DNA from: Enoplosus armatus
Lineage: Eukaryota; Chordata; Actinopteri; Centrarchiformes; Enoplosidae
Direction: 5' to 3'
NCBI RefSeq assembly: GCF_043641665.1
Contig: NC_092193.1
Coordinates: 17,360,817 to 17,424,816 of the forward strand
Length of the DNA stretch: 64,000 nucleotides
Made by a program: the position numbers and the translations under genes. Below the pieces are notes generated by a model. It was not told the origin of the DNA. It did no database searches and saw nothing but the letters and a program-made list of their open reading frames with translations. Of this stretch, positions 51,901 through 61,900 are shown piece after piece; positions within the stretch are counted from its first letter, which is position 1; each line of letters starts with the position of its first letter.

Positions 51901-54900
51901 GCGGTGTTGATATTCTCAACGAACTCTCGGCAACAAAGTGAATTCCCAAATGGCATCACTCTATATTCTTCTCATTATCAACAAATCCCATAAAACGAGG
52001 AAAATCAACAATGTGTGATAAATCTAAAACGGGTGACAAATATAAGTTTCTTTTTTTTTTCAGACAATACTTGTTAGTAAGATCAATTTATTGTTGGATT
52101 TTGTCTTTTCGTGGTCTTTGCTGATAATAAGAAAAATATAGAACCTTATCTTTTAATGTGTGTAAGACAAGAATAATATCTTCGCATAATTTATTTTTCA
52201 CATGACTTCAGCCCACCTTCGTCCAATCTTTTACCCTCCACAGGGCTGCAAGTCATCCTACCAGGCTACTTGCAGAGCAGCTTCATTCAGGCGGCTCTCA
52301 ACTACATCGGCTGTAAATCTGAGGGCCAGTTTGTTTGCCAGAACAGTGACTGCTGGTGTGAGTGCAGCGTGGACTTCCCCCAGTGTAACTGTCCTCACTC
52401 TGACCTGGACACTCTGGAAAACAACCTGCTGCGCGTCAGAGACGCCTGGAGGCTGACCAACCAGGAGTTTGAGGAATCCGGTGAGTCAGGGATTTTAATG
52501 CACTATGACCCTCCAAAATGGGACTTAAAAATGTCAGCTTGAATTGTGCTTTCAAAAACCCACAGGTGGAACATCAGCTTTTAAAACCTTTCTTAGAATT
52601 CTGTACTCAGGAAAAAGGTTTATTTTTCACTTAAAATGGTTTGAAGGATTGAAGAGCAGAGAAAAACACATGTCTTGTTTTTGTTCTAAATGTATTCTTG
52701 GCTGTCAAACACTGCCAGCTGCCAGACACCAAATCAAGAGACCTGTCAGTCATTGTGTCAAATCAAATGATGGTTCTGATGCTCTCTGGGTGTTAGGGCT
52801 GCAGTGTGTGAAAATGCACAGACCCTTTAAAAAGTCTGTTGTAACCAAAGTACTTTGGAGAATCACATTTAAAAATAAGTATAATTAAAGGCATAGTTCG
52901 ACATTTTAGAAAATTAGCTTATTTGCTTTCTTTCTGACTTTCTTCAGTCAGTTTAGCTGTTTCCAGTCTATATGCAAAGCTAAGCAAACCAGCTGTATGC
53001 AATATGTAGCTTCATATTTAGCGTGCAGGCATGAGAGTGGTATCAATCTCGTCTAACTCACTGCCATATCCAAACACCTAATAATGTATTATTGCATTCA
53101 TTTTGAGACAGTGCTATAATTGTCATAAACACACAACATTAGCAGCCTTGTCTGGCATTTACACAGCAAATCTGATAGATTGTTTTGTGGCACAAATCAG
53201 GAGGAACCTGCTGTTCAGGGGAACAAAGCCAAGGTTATACAGCTGCATTATTATAGTACCATGATAGGATTATCTGATGTTTGAAGAAAAGCATACAGTA
53301 GCGCACCTTTGACACAGACCCCTGTGGTGTTGATACTGAGTGGTTCAGGTTTGTGTCTATTGTTGGATTTTGAATTAAGCCGGCTTCTAAATTTAAAAAG
53401 AATAAATGAAGAGAGGCTGCTATCAAATGTGCACCTTCGTGCAAATACACCGTACTTCTGAGATGTCAAATGCAAATGTGTCACAGTTGAAAAAGTTTCC
53501 TCCTGCATCAACAAATGTCAAAGAACTTTCTAGAAACACGTCACTTCTTTATTATGTCTGACACAAGTGGTTACAGTTACCGTGGCAACCCACCTTACTT
53601 TCACATTGTTGAAGGCAGGAACAGCAATTTTGCTTTCAGTGTCACTCGTGTCTAATTAGAGACTAGCTGTTTTGAAGGTGTACAGCGCTGTATGCTGGCA
53701 ACAGGTAGCGATTAACATATATCTCTTCACAGAAACAGAATGTAGAAGGAGTTTTGTTCTCTGACATGATGAGATCAGCTATCCTCCCTCCAAAGAAAAT
53801 CCAAATAACAAAATGTTGCAGCTGTTATTTCTCTTCTTGAGCTGTTTGCTTTTCTGGGGCAAACAATGAGGAGTAGTTTTTTGGATATTGTTACCCTGCG
53901 GCTCATAGCCACAGGCAGAGTTTACTTATTCATGTTCTTTTTTCCCACCAGAGGAGTTCCAAAGCTTTGTTGGGAAGCTGCCAACCCATTACGCTGTAAA
54001 CACATCTGTCGTGGAACACTTGTGGAGGACGGATGCCAGCCTGCCCCAGCGCTACAGGCAGCTGGAGACCAGCAGCAACCAGCTTTTCACCAAAGCTCGG
54101 CGCACCGCTAACAAGCTCTTCAGCCTCAGCAAGAGGTGTCGAAAACAGCCCAAAATAGTCCTGCAGAGGCCGAGGTAAGAGGCAAGACGGGAACAAGAGG
54201 GAGGAATATTTATACTGCAGCCTGTTAACCCAAGGTGCTCCCCAAAACTTATAATTATGAAAATGATTTATGCGCCAGGCACTGGGAGAAAGCAGCAGAG
54301 CGAGACGGTACTTATTAGGAGGCACTTGAGGAAAAGTAGTAGTGGAGTGAGGTTAAAAGTGCTGACAGGAGCAAAGCTGCTCGTCTGTTCCAGCGGGGGG
54401 AAAGACAAACGGGATCATGTTTGACCAAACAGACACTGTCTGCAGGTTTAAACTGCATTACAATCAATCCGGCATCTTAAAATTCCTCATATAATAATCT
54501 GTTTATTTTAACAGAATCACATCCAGGAATTGAAGCTGCTGTGGCCAGTAATACGTGACGACACCGAGGCTCATATTTATTACTGTGTTTTTTACTGTTA
54601 CAGCTGCTGTTTCAGCAGCCCTCCCACCTGGATACTCTATTTCAGCAGCCTATCGAGGACCACTGTGGTCATATCTTACTCAGATTTATGCCTCTCTCGT
54701 GTTGATAGCTATTTCTGGCAGGGAAATTAACTAAATGACACGATCCATCAGCTCACTAGTCAAATGCCGGCACTGCCTCCTCAATCCACAATCCAATTAC
54801 ACTTCTTTATCACACCCCTTCTGCTTGTAAAAAATAATTCAATAGTGGTTTAGGGTCACTGGGTAAGTCAGGGTTTTTGTGTCCCTGTGAAACTGAATAT

Positions 54901-56496
54901 TTGTTTTTATTTATTTGCTTTTTCACATTGTAATTGTATTTTAATAGCATTTAATGCTGTATCTACTGTAAAAAGTAGCATAAACCTGAAAAAAAGCAGA
55001 AAGAGTTACAAGACATAAAGAGTGTGCACGGGTATGTGCATCTGTTTGTCTGCGTGTGTCATCACCACCCATCTGCACCACAGAAGGGGAATTCAATAGA
55101 TTAAAATATTCATTTTGCTTCTCTAACTCCAGCTGAGCCTGAGTTTGGCTAAAATTGTTTTTGCTGCACATCAAAACAACACACGTTTTTTATAAAAGGA
55201 TTAATCTACCGAGGCAAAACATTTCACAATAACATGAAAAAGACTCAAAGTATAAAAAATCTATATATAAAAACACAAATATGAATTAGATATCCTGTAA
55301 TAGCTAATATACAGCAGAGTAGTATCTCTGAACCTGAACACAACTGTCAACTCTTCCTCAGGCCTCTGCACTCCTGGTTGAGGTACGCCCTCTCCATTTT
55401 GTACTGCAGTGAGAACAACCAGGTTGGTGTTTACAGTGACGAGAGCCGCAGCTGCTCCTGCCCCTACAACCATCCGCCTTGCCAGGGCCTCATTCCCTGC
55501 CCTGTGGGCGACGGCCCCCGCTGCGCCTCCTGTTCCACGGAGAACCGGACACGATGCTCCAGCTGTAACCCCGGCTTCACCCTGACCCAGGGAGCCTGCA
55601 GGCCCGCCGTGCCCGACCCCACGGACCCCTACCTGGGCTTGGAGAGTGACCGAGACCTGCAGGATCTGGAGCTGCGCTACCTGCTCCAGCGGCGCGACCC
55701 ACGCATCGCTCTGCATGCAGTGTTTGTGAGCAATGACGTGCGTGTTAACACTTGGTTTGACCCGTCCTGGAGGAAAAGAATGCTGCTCACCCTCAAGAGC
55801 AACCGGGTTAAGTCCAACCGGGTTCATATGCTCCTTGGACTAGCCCTCCAGTTTTGCCTCACCAGAAACAGCACTCTGGAGCCGGCGTTGTCTCTGTTTG
55901 TGAATCCTTTCGGGGGCAGCCATTCGGAGAGCTGGACCATGCCAATAGGTCAGCACGGATACCCTGACTGGGAGCGGACCAAGCTGGATATCCCCTTGGA
56001 CTGCTATAACTGGACGTTGACTCTGGGAAACAGATGGAAGAGCTTTTTTGAGACGGTTCATTTCTACCTGAGGAGTCGTATCAGGGACTCTGTGGGAGCG
56101 GCAGGAGGAAACAAGAACACGACGGTGTACTATGAGCCTCTGGAGGCCACAGAGCCATCCAACAACATTGGTTACATGAAGGTGAACAGCATGCAGCTGT
56201 TCGGATACAGTGTGCACTTTGACCCCGAGGCGATCCAGGACCTGATTCTGCAGATAGACTACCCGTACACTCAGGGATCACAGGACTCGGCCCTGCTGCA
56301 GCTGGTGGAGCTGCGCTACAGGGTTAACCGCCTCTCGCCTCCAGGGGCCCCACACGTGGATCTGTTCGCCTGTCTGCTCCGCCACAGACTCAAACTGTCC
56401 AGTGCAGACGTGACCAGGATACTCACTGCCCTGCAAGCTTTCAGTGCCAGACAACCAAACTATGTGGAGTACGAGGCAAATAAACTGTGCAGTTAA
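42198..56496 (+). CDS. brinp3: BRINP family member, most like BRINP3; complete spliced CDS, 795 aa
   Basis: Seven coding exons join in frame: 42198-42463, 46153-46355, 48946-49163, 51382-51487, 52244-52480, 53952-54174, 55362-56496 (2388 nt including TAA). All introns are GT-AG. Residues 1 to about 35 form a signal peptide, followed by an Ala/Gly-rich spacer. A MACPF domain covers roughly residues 55-260 with YGTH at 145-148. Cysteine clusters lie at 288-314 and 433-497. Sequons are at N190, N360, N479, N587, N634 and N670. The family is known as secreted or ER-retained neuronal glycoproteins that are induced by BMP/retinoic acid and slow cell-cycle progression; pore formation is not established for it. 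BRINP3 is preferred over BRINP1/2 because of [28 protein letters not shown] and MHFDPEAI-like wording. Mammalian BRINP3 is about 766 aa; the extra length lies in low-complexity spots. Fish a/b duplicates cannot be told apart here. Confidence 0.93.
42842..42868. repeat. (TG)n microsatellite in brinp3 intron
   Basis: A TG run followed by a G-rich tail (GGGGGGTGGGGGCGG). Confidence 0.95.
45105..45250. repeat. Palindromic MITE-like repeat, short derivative (copy C)
   Basis: GAGAGTCAGATGAGTGATAC and CACTCTCATGTCTG face GAGTGTGGTATCAG and CATATAACTCTC, i.e. only the outer arms remain, without the core. Confidence 0.6.
45949..45998. repeat. (GT)25 microsatellite 155 bp before coding exon 2
   Basis: A pure GT run of about 50 nt on the sense strand of brinp3 intron DNA, so the pre-mRNA carries a long UG repeat. 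Confidence 0.97.
46153..46355 (+). CDS. brinp3: brinp3 coding exon 2: MACPF core with YGTH signature
   Basis: The exon is 203 nt, entering with the last base of Arg89 and ending with the first base of Gly157. It encodes the EFGRWKVN block, LGRRPTLQ, and the MACPF signature segment [16 protein letters not shown] (residues 142-157). A small Gly/Ser insertion (GGSGG) precedes LALPLDPDF compared with the human BRINP3 protein as I remember it. The acceptor ends GTTTCCAG and is preceded by a UG-rich tract; the donor is GAG|GTACAG. The length is not a multiple of three, so skipping would shift the frame. Confidence 0.95.
46356..48945 (+). other. brinp3 intron between coding exons 2 and 3
   Basis: The intron is 2.6 kb, GT-AG. 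It contains a fish-type interspersed repeat (about 47250-47690) bounded by imperfect direct repeats. The remainder is unremarkable AT-rich sequence. Confidence 0.85.
47250..47690. repeat. Interspersed repeat bounded by imperfect direct repeats
   Basis: 47252-47299 and 47639-47686 align in the same orientation (GGCAC..CAATGT..ATAGATCAGAA-type). Between them lies fish-repeat text such as GTTTGGTTTAGGCTCC and GGAAGCGGGAAACGAACAGC. Confidence 0.55.
48946..49163 (+). CDS. brinp3: brinp3 coding exon 3: MACPF, variable Ser/Gly/Asn loop
   Basis: The exon is 218 nt with acceptor GTCACCAG and donor CGG|GTATGA. It encodes [13 protein letters not shown], then a variable Ser/Gly/Asn-rich loop (about residues 171-194, sequon N190), then the conserved [19 protein letters not shown] and QIASTTIR segments. 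The loop looks longer than in mammalian BRINP3 and explains part of the extra protein length. The exon ends in phase 0 after residue 229. Confidence 0.95.
49164..51381 (+). other. brinp3 intron between coding exons 3 and 4
   Basis: The intron is 2.2 kb, GT-AG. It holds a GACCCAGTG/GGGTTA-type repeat (49393-49621) and a diverged repeat with TTAAGTAAAAGT and CTTTCCACCACTG ends (about 49685-50115). Nothing is recognised from 50116 to the acceptor. Confidence 0.8.
49393..49621. repeat. GACCCAGTG/GGGTTA-type repeat in brinp3 intron
   Basis: TTGACCCAGTGTGGGT at 49389 onwards, TGACCCAGTGTTAG, GGGTTACTGGATCAAAAC, TTACCCATGG and TTTTACCCAGTGATTTTTAA form internally palindromic blocks. This is a common fish non-autonomous element. 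Confidence 0.65.
51382..51487 (+). CDS. brinp3: brinp3 coding exon 4: [18 protein letters not shown] block
   Basis: The exon is 106 nt (acceptor TCCTTGCAG, donor AAG|GTAAAA). It encodes residues 230-264 plus one base of Gly265, beginning [18 protein letters not shown] and ending NKVQLQ. This is one of the most conserved blocks across BRINP1/2/3 and confirms the family. It lies near the end of the MACPF domain. Confidence 0.95.
51488..52243 (+). other. brinp3 intron between coding exons 4 and 5
   Basis: The intron is 756 bp, GT-AG. Nearly half is one palindromic repeat copy (about 51615-51965). A T-run precedes AG at 52051-52063, but the real acceptor is the one at 52243, fixed by the reading frame. 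Confidence 0.85.
51615..51965. repeat. Palindromic MITE-like repeat, copy D (brinp3 intron)
   Basis: The left arm GCTTAGCTTAGCATAAAGAC faces the right arm TTACCTTTGGACAGAGCCAG, GTTTCCAGTCTTTGTGC, TATGCTAAGCC. Nearly complete, with a shortened middle. Confidence 0.8.
52244..52480 (+). CDS. brinp3: brinp3 coding exon 5: first cysteine cluster
   Basis: The exon is 237 nt (acceptor CCTCCACAG, donor CCG|GTGAGT). It encodes [10 protein letters not shown], then seven Cys at 288, 296, 301, 303, 305, 312 and 314 in a CxxxxCxCxC-like pattern, then a charged, probably helical segment reaching QEFEES. Family members carry the same cysteine arrangement, consistent with a disulfide-bonded extracellular or lumenal module. 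Confidence 0.95.
52481..53951 (+). other. brinp3 intron between coding exons 5 and 6
   Basis: The intron is 1.47 kb, GT-AG. It contains one arm of the palindromic repeat family (about 52885-53085). The rest shows nothing recognisable. Confidence 0.85.
52885..53085. repeat. Palindromic MITE-like repeat, copy E, one arm (brinp3 intron)
   Basis: It begins TTAAAGGCATAGTTCGACAT, the inverse of the tip of copy B, then GTTTCCAGTCTATATGC and GAGAGTGGTATCAATCTC. The TTAA at the tip hints at the target-site choice. Confidence 0.7.
53952..54174 (+). CDS. brinp3: brinp3 coding exon 6: helical linker
   Basis: The exon is 223 nt (acceptor CCCACCAG, donor GAG|GTAAGA). It encodes [11 protein letters not shown], sequon N360, [16 protein letters not shown], and the basic [12 protein letters not shown] segment. 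BRINP3-like SLSKRC wording is kept here. It ends after two bases of Arg418. Confidence 0.94.
54175..55361 (+). other. brinp3 intron between coding exons 6 and 7
   Basis: The intron is 1.19 kb, GT-AG. It is AT-rich and I see no repeat or RNA gene in it. Confidence 0.85.
55362..56496 (+). CDS. brinp3: brinp3 terminal coding exon 7: EGF-like Cys cluster and conserved C-terminal half
   Basis: The acceptor is TTCCTCAG. The exon encodes the last base of Arg418 and residues 419-795, then TAA at 56494-56496. Ten Cys lie between 433 and 497 in an EGF-like arrangement around CSCPYN, CASC and CSSCNPGF. The long C-terminal domain follows with [93 protein letters not shown] and terminal KLCS. One undivided exon codes for almost half the protein, as is usual for BRINP genes. 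The frame is intact, with no internal stop. Confidence 0.97.
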
Positions 56497-56624
56497 TGGC
56501 CACTATTTGATGTTTTGTACTATTTCCTTGCCACAGACAGGCCTGTATCCTTTGTCAGCTGGATTCATTTGTGTCAAGTGTGTGGTATGTTGTCCAAGGC
56601 TTTGTTGTACATACACCATGTGCA

Positions 56625-56630
56625 ATTAAA
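56625..56630 (+). terminator. ATTAAA polyadenylation signal of brinp3
   Basis: ATTAAA lies 129 bp after the stop codon, followed by T-rich sequence (TTTGATGTTTTTATC) that could serve as the downstream element. It would give a short 3' UTR of about 150 nt. Further sites downstream cannot be excluded. Confidence 0.55.
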
Positions 56631-56639
56631 TTTGATGTT

Positions 56640-58095
56640 TTTATCATTTCAGTGAAGTTTTATGGATTAAAGCCCCTGAAAACTTGGTTTCAAATCCTAA
56701 GTATTTCACCGTAATATGAAACATTTGTGATGAAATAAGCAATGATCAAATAATCACAGTTAAAGTTTGGGAAACCAAACCCCCACAGATATCATTTATT
56801 AATAGTTCAACATCTGATGATCTGCTTCATCAGGACTGTGTGGCCGTGGTTTGATTAGATTTGATTGACAGTCGCCTGGCAGCATAAGCAAACAACCTGA
56901 CAACTTTCATCATGCTTTGATTCAAATGTTGCTCTCTCTCTCTCTCTCTGATTGGTGCATGGAAGTATGTGACATCACCTTTTCCAAACTTCAAGCCAGC
57001 GAGAAAAGCAATGACAAAAATACAAATATAGAAATCTCCAAAACAAATAACTTGTTAGGGCCTTTAATATTATATCACGTTACATATTTATCATTTTTAC
57101 ACACAACGCTAGCATGCATCAAAATATCCCGATAGCCTTCCTAGTTATCTCACTGGAGAGTCGTAGTGGTGTGTGCTGTGTTGTTTTGGCCCATCTGGAG
57201 CCTCAGAATACAAGGTCTCCATTCTCCATTGAGGGAACAGCCTTGGCACAGATTACTAAGTATATAGTGAGAGAAGGGAGGGTCGGAGCAGCCTTCCTCT
57301 GTTCCTCCGCTGTCCGCCATTCACAGTTACTGTGATAGATGAGCTGGGGGGCCGCGGAGACATGCTCAGCATCAAACAACAGTGAGCTAGGTATCAGTGA
57401 CTAGGGTAGTACACTCGCCCGGTGCCAGAGCGAGTCATACCCTCACACGAGTGACTCTGACCTAAAGGGAAATCAGCTTTAATCCACCAAGGGCTGTCGA
57501 GAGGGGAGCCGCAGGCTAGCAGCGTGGTGCGGCTTTTATTAGCATCTGCAGAGTTTGTAGCAAAGACTGTAGCTTCATCAAGATTCACCAGACATGTTTC
57601 TCCTGAGATTAAAGCCAGACACAATTTACTCTGATGCTATCATTCAAAATGAATGTGAAGAGAGTCAAAATCTGTTTAATCAGTTTATGCGGCATTATAT
57701 AGATTCACAAAGCTTAAAACTGAGCTCAAGCCATTGATTTCATTATAAGTTTTAGCATCTTCCAAGGGCTTTTACTTCAAACATTGATTTTACAGTATTA
57801 CTGACCAATTTTAAGACACAGCGGCGTTGTCTCCAGGCTGTAACACCAGTCTTTTACTGAGACATCAGACAGGACTCTAGTATTGGCTACTTTAGTCATA
57901 TCATGTTAAAATCACCCTTTAAAATTCCCTTTTTACAACACTGCCATTTTTTTCCTTATGCTCTCATTTCTAAAAAGTTATTTTAATCTTTTGCAGTTTA
58001 TGCGCTGGAAGTAGTTGCAGCAGTAATATTTAATATTGAATAACATGCAAAAATCGACCAGCCTGCAGTGTGTTTGATTGACTGCAGTGAAATGG

Positions 58096-58131
<36 letters not shown>

Positions 58132-58700
58132 AAGATACTGAATCTGGATCATGTCCCAGTAAAGGGTTAATGCCTGTGGTTAACAGCAAGCATCTGGTGT
58201 GTTTTTAAAATCTTTTTAACAAGCAAATATTCTGCATCTGGGTGTGAAAATGTGGTGCAGTGTTATTGGAAGCAGTCCAGTGTACCTCTCGGGTGAGTCT
58301 GACATGGGGAAAAGACAGAAAGAAAGAGTTTGCTGGGCTTAGAAGGCAGGTTTCATACACCATCTCCTCAAGATAATCTTGAAAAAGGTTTTGGCTCATG
58401 TGATAGAGAAGGCATCGTCCTCGACTGAATTTCTGTCAGAGATTAGTGGAGTGAGCACTTGTCTTTTTGATTGATTTGGATAAAAATGGAAGCTGCATTA
58501 GCATATTCCAATAGAAAGCAATTACACAGAAAATAATAGAGTAAACAAAAGTTTTAGTGTCACTCAAGGGTTACATGCAACTCAAGTGCTCAAAGGAAAC
58601 ACGACCCAAAATCACCTGAACAAAGCTTTTGAGCTTTTAGTCAAGGATTATATGTACAAAGAGAGACAAAGACACAGCTAAGGACACAGAAAAACTTCCA
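56640..58700. other. Downstream intergenic block, no gene seen
   Basis: It holds a (CT)n of about 18 nt near 56931-56949 and (TG)n at 58096-58129. No coding exon or RNA gene is recognised. Confidence 0.5.
58096..58129. repeat. (TG)17 microsatellite
   Basis: An uninterrupted TG run. Confidence 0.95.
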
Positions 58701-58945
58701 CTGTTAAAGCAGAGTTTGCTATTTTGGGAGGTGCGCTTATTTGCTTTCTTGCAGAGAGTTAGATGAGAAAATTGATACCCCTCATGTCTGTACGCTAAAT
58801 ATGATACGATTTTGTTACATTTGGACCAGCCAGATCTGCTGTTTCTCCCTGTTTCCATGCAACTAAACTAACCCAGCTGCTAGCAGTAGCTGTACATTTA
58901 GGAGATATGAGTGGTACCAACTCACTGTTTATAGTTTTCCAGCAA
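58700..58945. repeat. Palindromic MITE-like repeat, copy F
   Basis: CAGAGAGTTAGATGAGAAAA, TTTGTTACATTTGGACCAGC, GTTTCTCCCTGTTTCCATGC and CAGCTGCTAGCAGTAGCTG. The core is deleted, so the arms meet directly. Confidence 0.7.
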
Positions 58946-61900
58946 ACAAAGAAGTCGTAGGTAATTGGCTCCCTGTTGCTTATTCAAGACAGTCATCCAA
59001 TGATTCTAGCAAGAGTCAGATTTCAACACCAATATTACCCTTTATGGTGAACCCAAGACCATGGGACCATGAGCTGGTCACAAGGGCGGTGAGGGCCTCC
59101 TCCAAGAATCTGCTGTACACCCCAATAGCATGTGACACACATGTGGTGCTTAAATCAATACAGTTACAAAGGCATACAAAACAAATACAACATGAATAAA
59201 TCATAAATCTTAATGCTTCATGCTAGTTTGCTTTCACATTCCCCCAATTTTTATCACTTTTCAATATTGCCCATGGAAACCTTCTATCAACATATGCCCA
59301 TGAGCTCTGTGTTATTATGACTTATCCAAACACCTTGGACCACGCTTACATACCTGCAAAATCATCATCCGGATGGAGTTACAGTTGTTGGAGGTAGTTG
59401 TCATCATCAGTGTCCCCACATTTACCACCAGTCCCTCGGTTTGAATGAGCATCCAATAGTGTATCAAGTAAAGGAACGTACATGTCAGGCTGCATTGCCA
59501 CAGTAGTCGATGAGGCAGTAACAAACCCGTGGGTCATTGCTCAAGAACTCAAAAAACTCAAGAAACACATAGCTATCAAGAGAAACAGCAGTAGCAGTAT
59601 TAATACCACTGAGCCACAAGGTCTGCTAAACTTTAACTTCTTTTTCTTTTCTTTTGTGGTTGAATTAATGACTTAATTTGAATTCTGTTAGCTTAGACAA
59701 GCTGCATGATCTATTGAACATCACATTTCACCACTTTCTTTAAAAACAAATGTCACAAAATGTACTATTCACAGCGTGCAACTCTTTGTTAAGTCAGGAA
59801 AAGATTAATGAGAAAACAGGACTGTTCCTACAAAGGGCAGTGACCAGCCGACAAACAACTAACAACAGTGGATTCCGGAGACAATAACGAGAAAATGTTT
59901 AGGTTCACTTACCAAAGGTTTGATTTGAACAATAATGGGTTTGCTTTGTTTATTTTCTTACTAATAGCCGTGTAATGGCCTGCGTCTGGCGTTCACCAGG
60001 AGCAGGCCCAGATCCTGTGACACATCCTGTCTGTCAGTTCTGCCAATTTAGCTCCTCACACTGACGTTTTGATTTGGCTTTGCTTGGAGTTGCTTAGCTT
60101 ATCCTGGGGTAAGTTTCTCTATTTGATACTTAAGAATAGTTTTGATGTGCTTGACCTCAACGCTTTCAACGAACTTGTATGCATGCAGATACATTGATGC
60201 TGTTGACTTCCAACTCCTCTTGACCTACAGAGATTAACGCATCAACGTCGGCATTCCTCTTGGCCCTGATATGTGTGAATATGTGTTGTGATAATATGTT
60301 GAACCACGTATCGGAATATTTTTTTGCAAGAGTCCCCCTTTATCAGGATATTTCTGTTTTCACTTGAGTGGAACATTTGCATATGTGCTCCTCTGCTAAT
60401 GGTTTCTGGGTCAAATCTTTTTGCGATTAAGAGGCAGGATGCTGTGATGAAGAAAAGTACACACACTTCGAGAGGTTTTATCTGAGGGTAGAGCAGAAGT
60501 ATAAATGTGTGCAAGCAGCTTTGCACACACACACACACACACACAAATATATATATATACACACACACGGGGCAGAGGCTGAGTGATAAGCAGGAGCTCT
60601 GGGTTGGCAGGCTTCTGGGCCTCGGAGGAAACATGAGTTAGACTAATGTGTGTGTCTGTTTAACAAGCATGCTGGTGATGGGAGGCAGGGGCTCAGTGAA
60701 GGGGAAGAGTTTATGGAGAGGACGACCCCATGGGAGGCATCAGGAATAATAGCTGACGATACGTCAGAGCAGCCCAGACAGCGTGCTTTAAAAGCCATGA
60801 GGGAGACCTTCCTTGGAAACATCTTTTTAGACCTTTTCACTAATAAACAGCACACAAAGGAGCAGGAACAGGTTATTGATCAATGTATTTCAATGTAGGT
60901 GCATATGTTTCACTTTTGTATTTTAAATCACAAACATATGACTATTTTTGGCTTTACATTTGCAAATACTCTGGCTGCTTAGTGACTGTGTTTGTTTGCT
61001 TTGTGTCCTAATTGGACATCCACAGATGCCATCAGTGTTTATAATAAGAAAAGCTTTTGTCTTCAGGAGATGTGGGTGGGCGATGAGGGCATTCATATAG
61101 ATTTTTTCTCTTTCACTCTAAATGCTGTCTACCGAGAGCTATTAAAACTCCATTCAATTAGCATTAGGACATGTTAATTTAGAAAATTAAGAGTGGGGCT
61201 ATGTTCTGCCAGCTGCAATAAGGGGTCTAATGTAGACTGGAATAATAATGACACATCAAATAATATGACGGCAATCAAGCAATGTAATACGACACTTGCA
61301 AACCAAACGAGATCTGACGCACCGCTGTTTGAATATGGTGCCATGGCGTGTGAAGATATTCAACACAGCCACTCCAGAGTGAACCCCATGATCGTCCAAA
61401 TCAGCTTTTGGTGTTTGGAGTTTGACTGATGCATTTTCAATGCGGTATTGACATTTCTACACTGAAATATGAATCGTTTCTCTCAGGATTTTACTTTTGA
61501 CAGGATGAAAAATCATCTCAATCAGCGAGAACTGTAGACCATCTTTTGACATTAAAAATAGGACAAAATAACAGAGACTAATGGAACGATGAAACCCTGT
61601 CAGTAAGGCAGGGTGACGCCACCGACATTTAATGTTAGGGGAAACTCTGTGATACGTTAAGAATTATAATATAATAATAAGGAACAAGTTGCAAGTTATA
61701 TCATCATAACTGACATTACCTAAAGATTTTTTGACTGTGGCCAGAGAGGAAACTCTAAAGTCAGAAACACAACATGACTGCTATAAAATCATCAATTCAT
61801 ACATCTGCAAAGCAATATATTGGTTTGTTTTTCTACGTCCATTGTTCGATAAAACAAAATGAAGTTACTGATTAGATGCTCCAGAATAATGCAGACCTGG

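Noticed and set aside
55261..55827. 188-codon minus-strand ORF
   Set aside because: Antisense shadow of the GC-rich conserved brinp3 exon 7; the + strand frame shows clear family conservation.
42198..56496. A pore-forming or immune effector reading of the MACPF gene
   Set aside because: All other blocks match the BRINP family of neural proteins, in which pore formation is not established.
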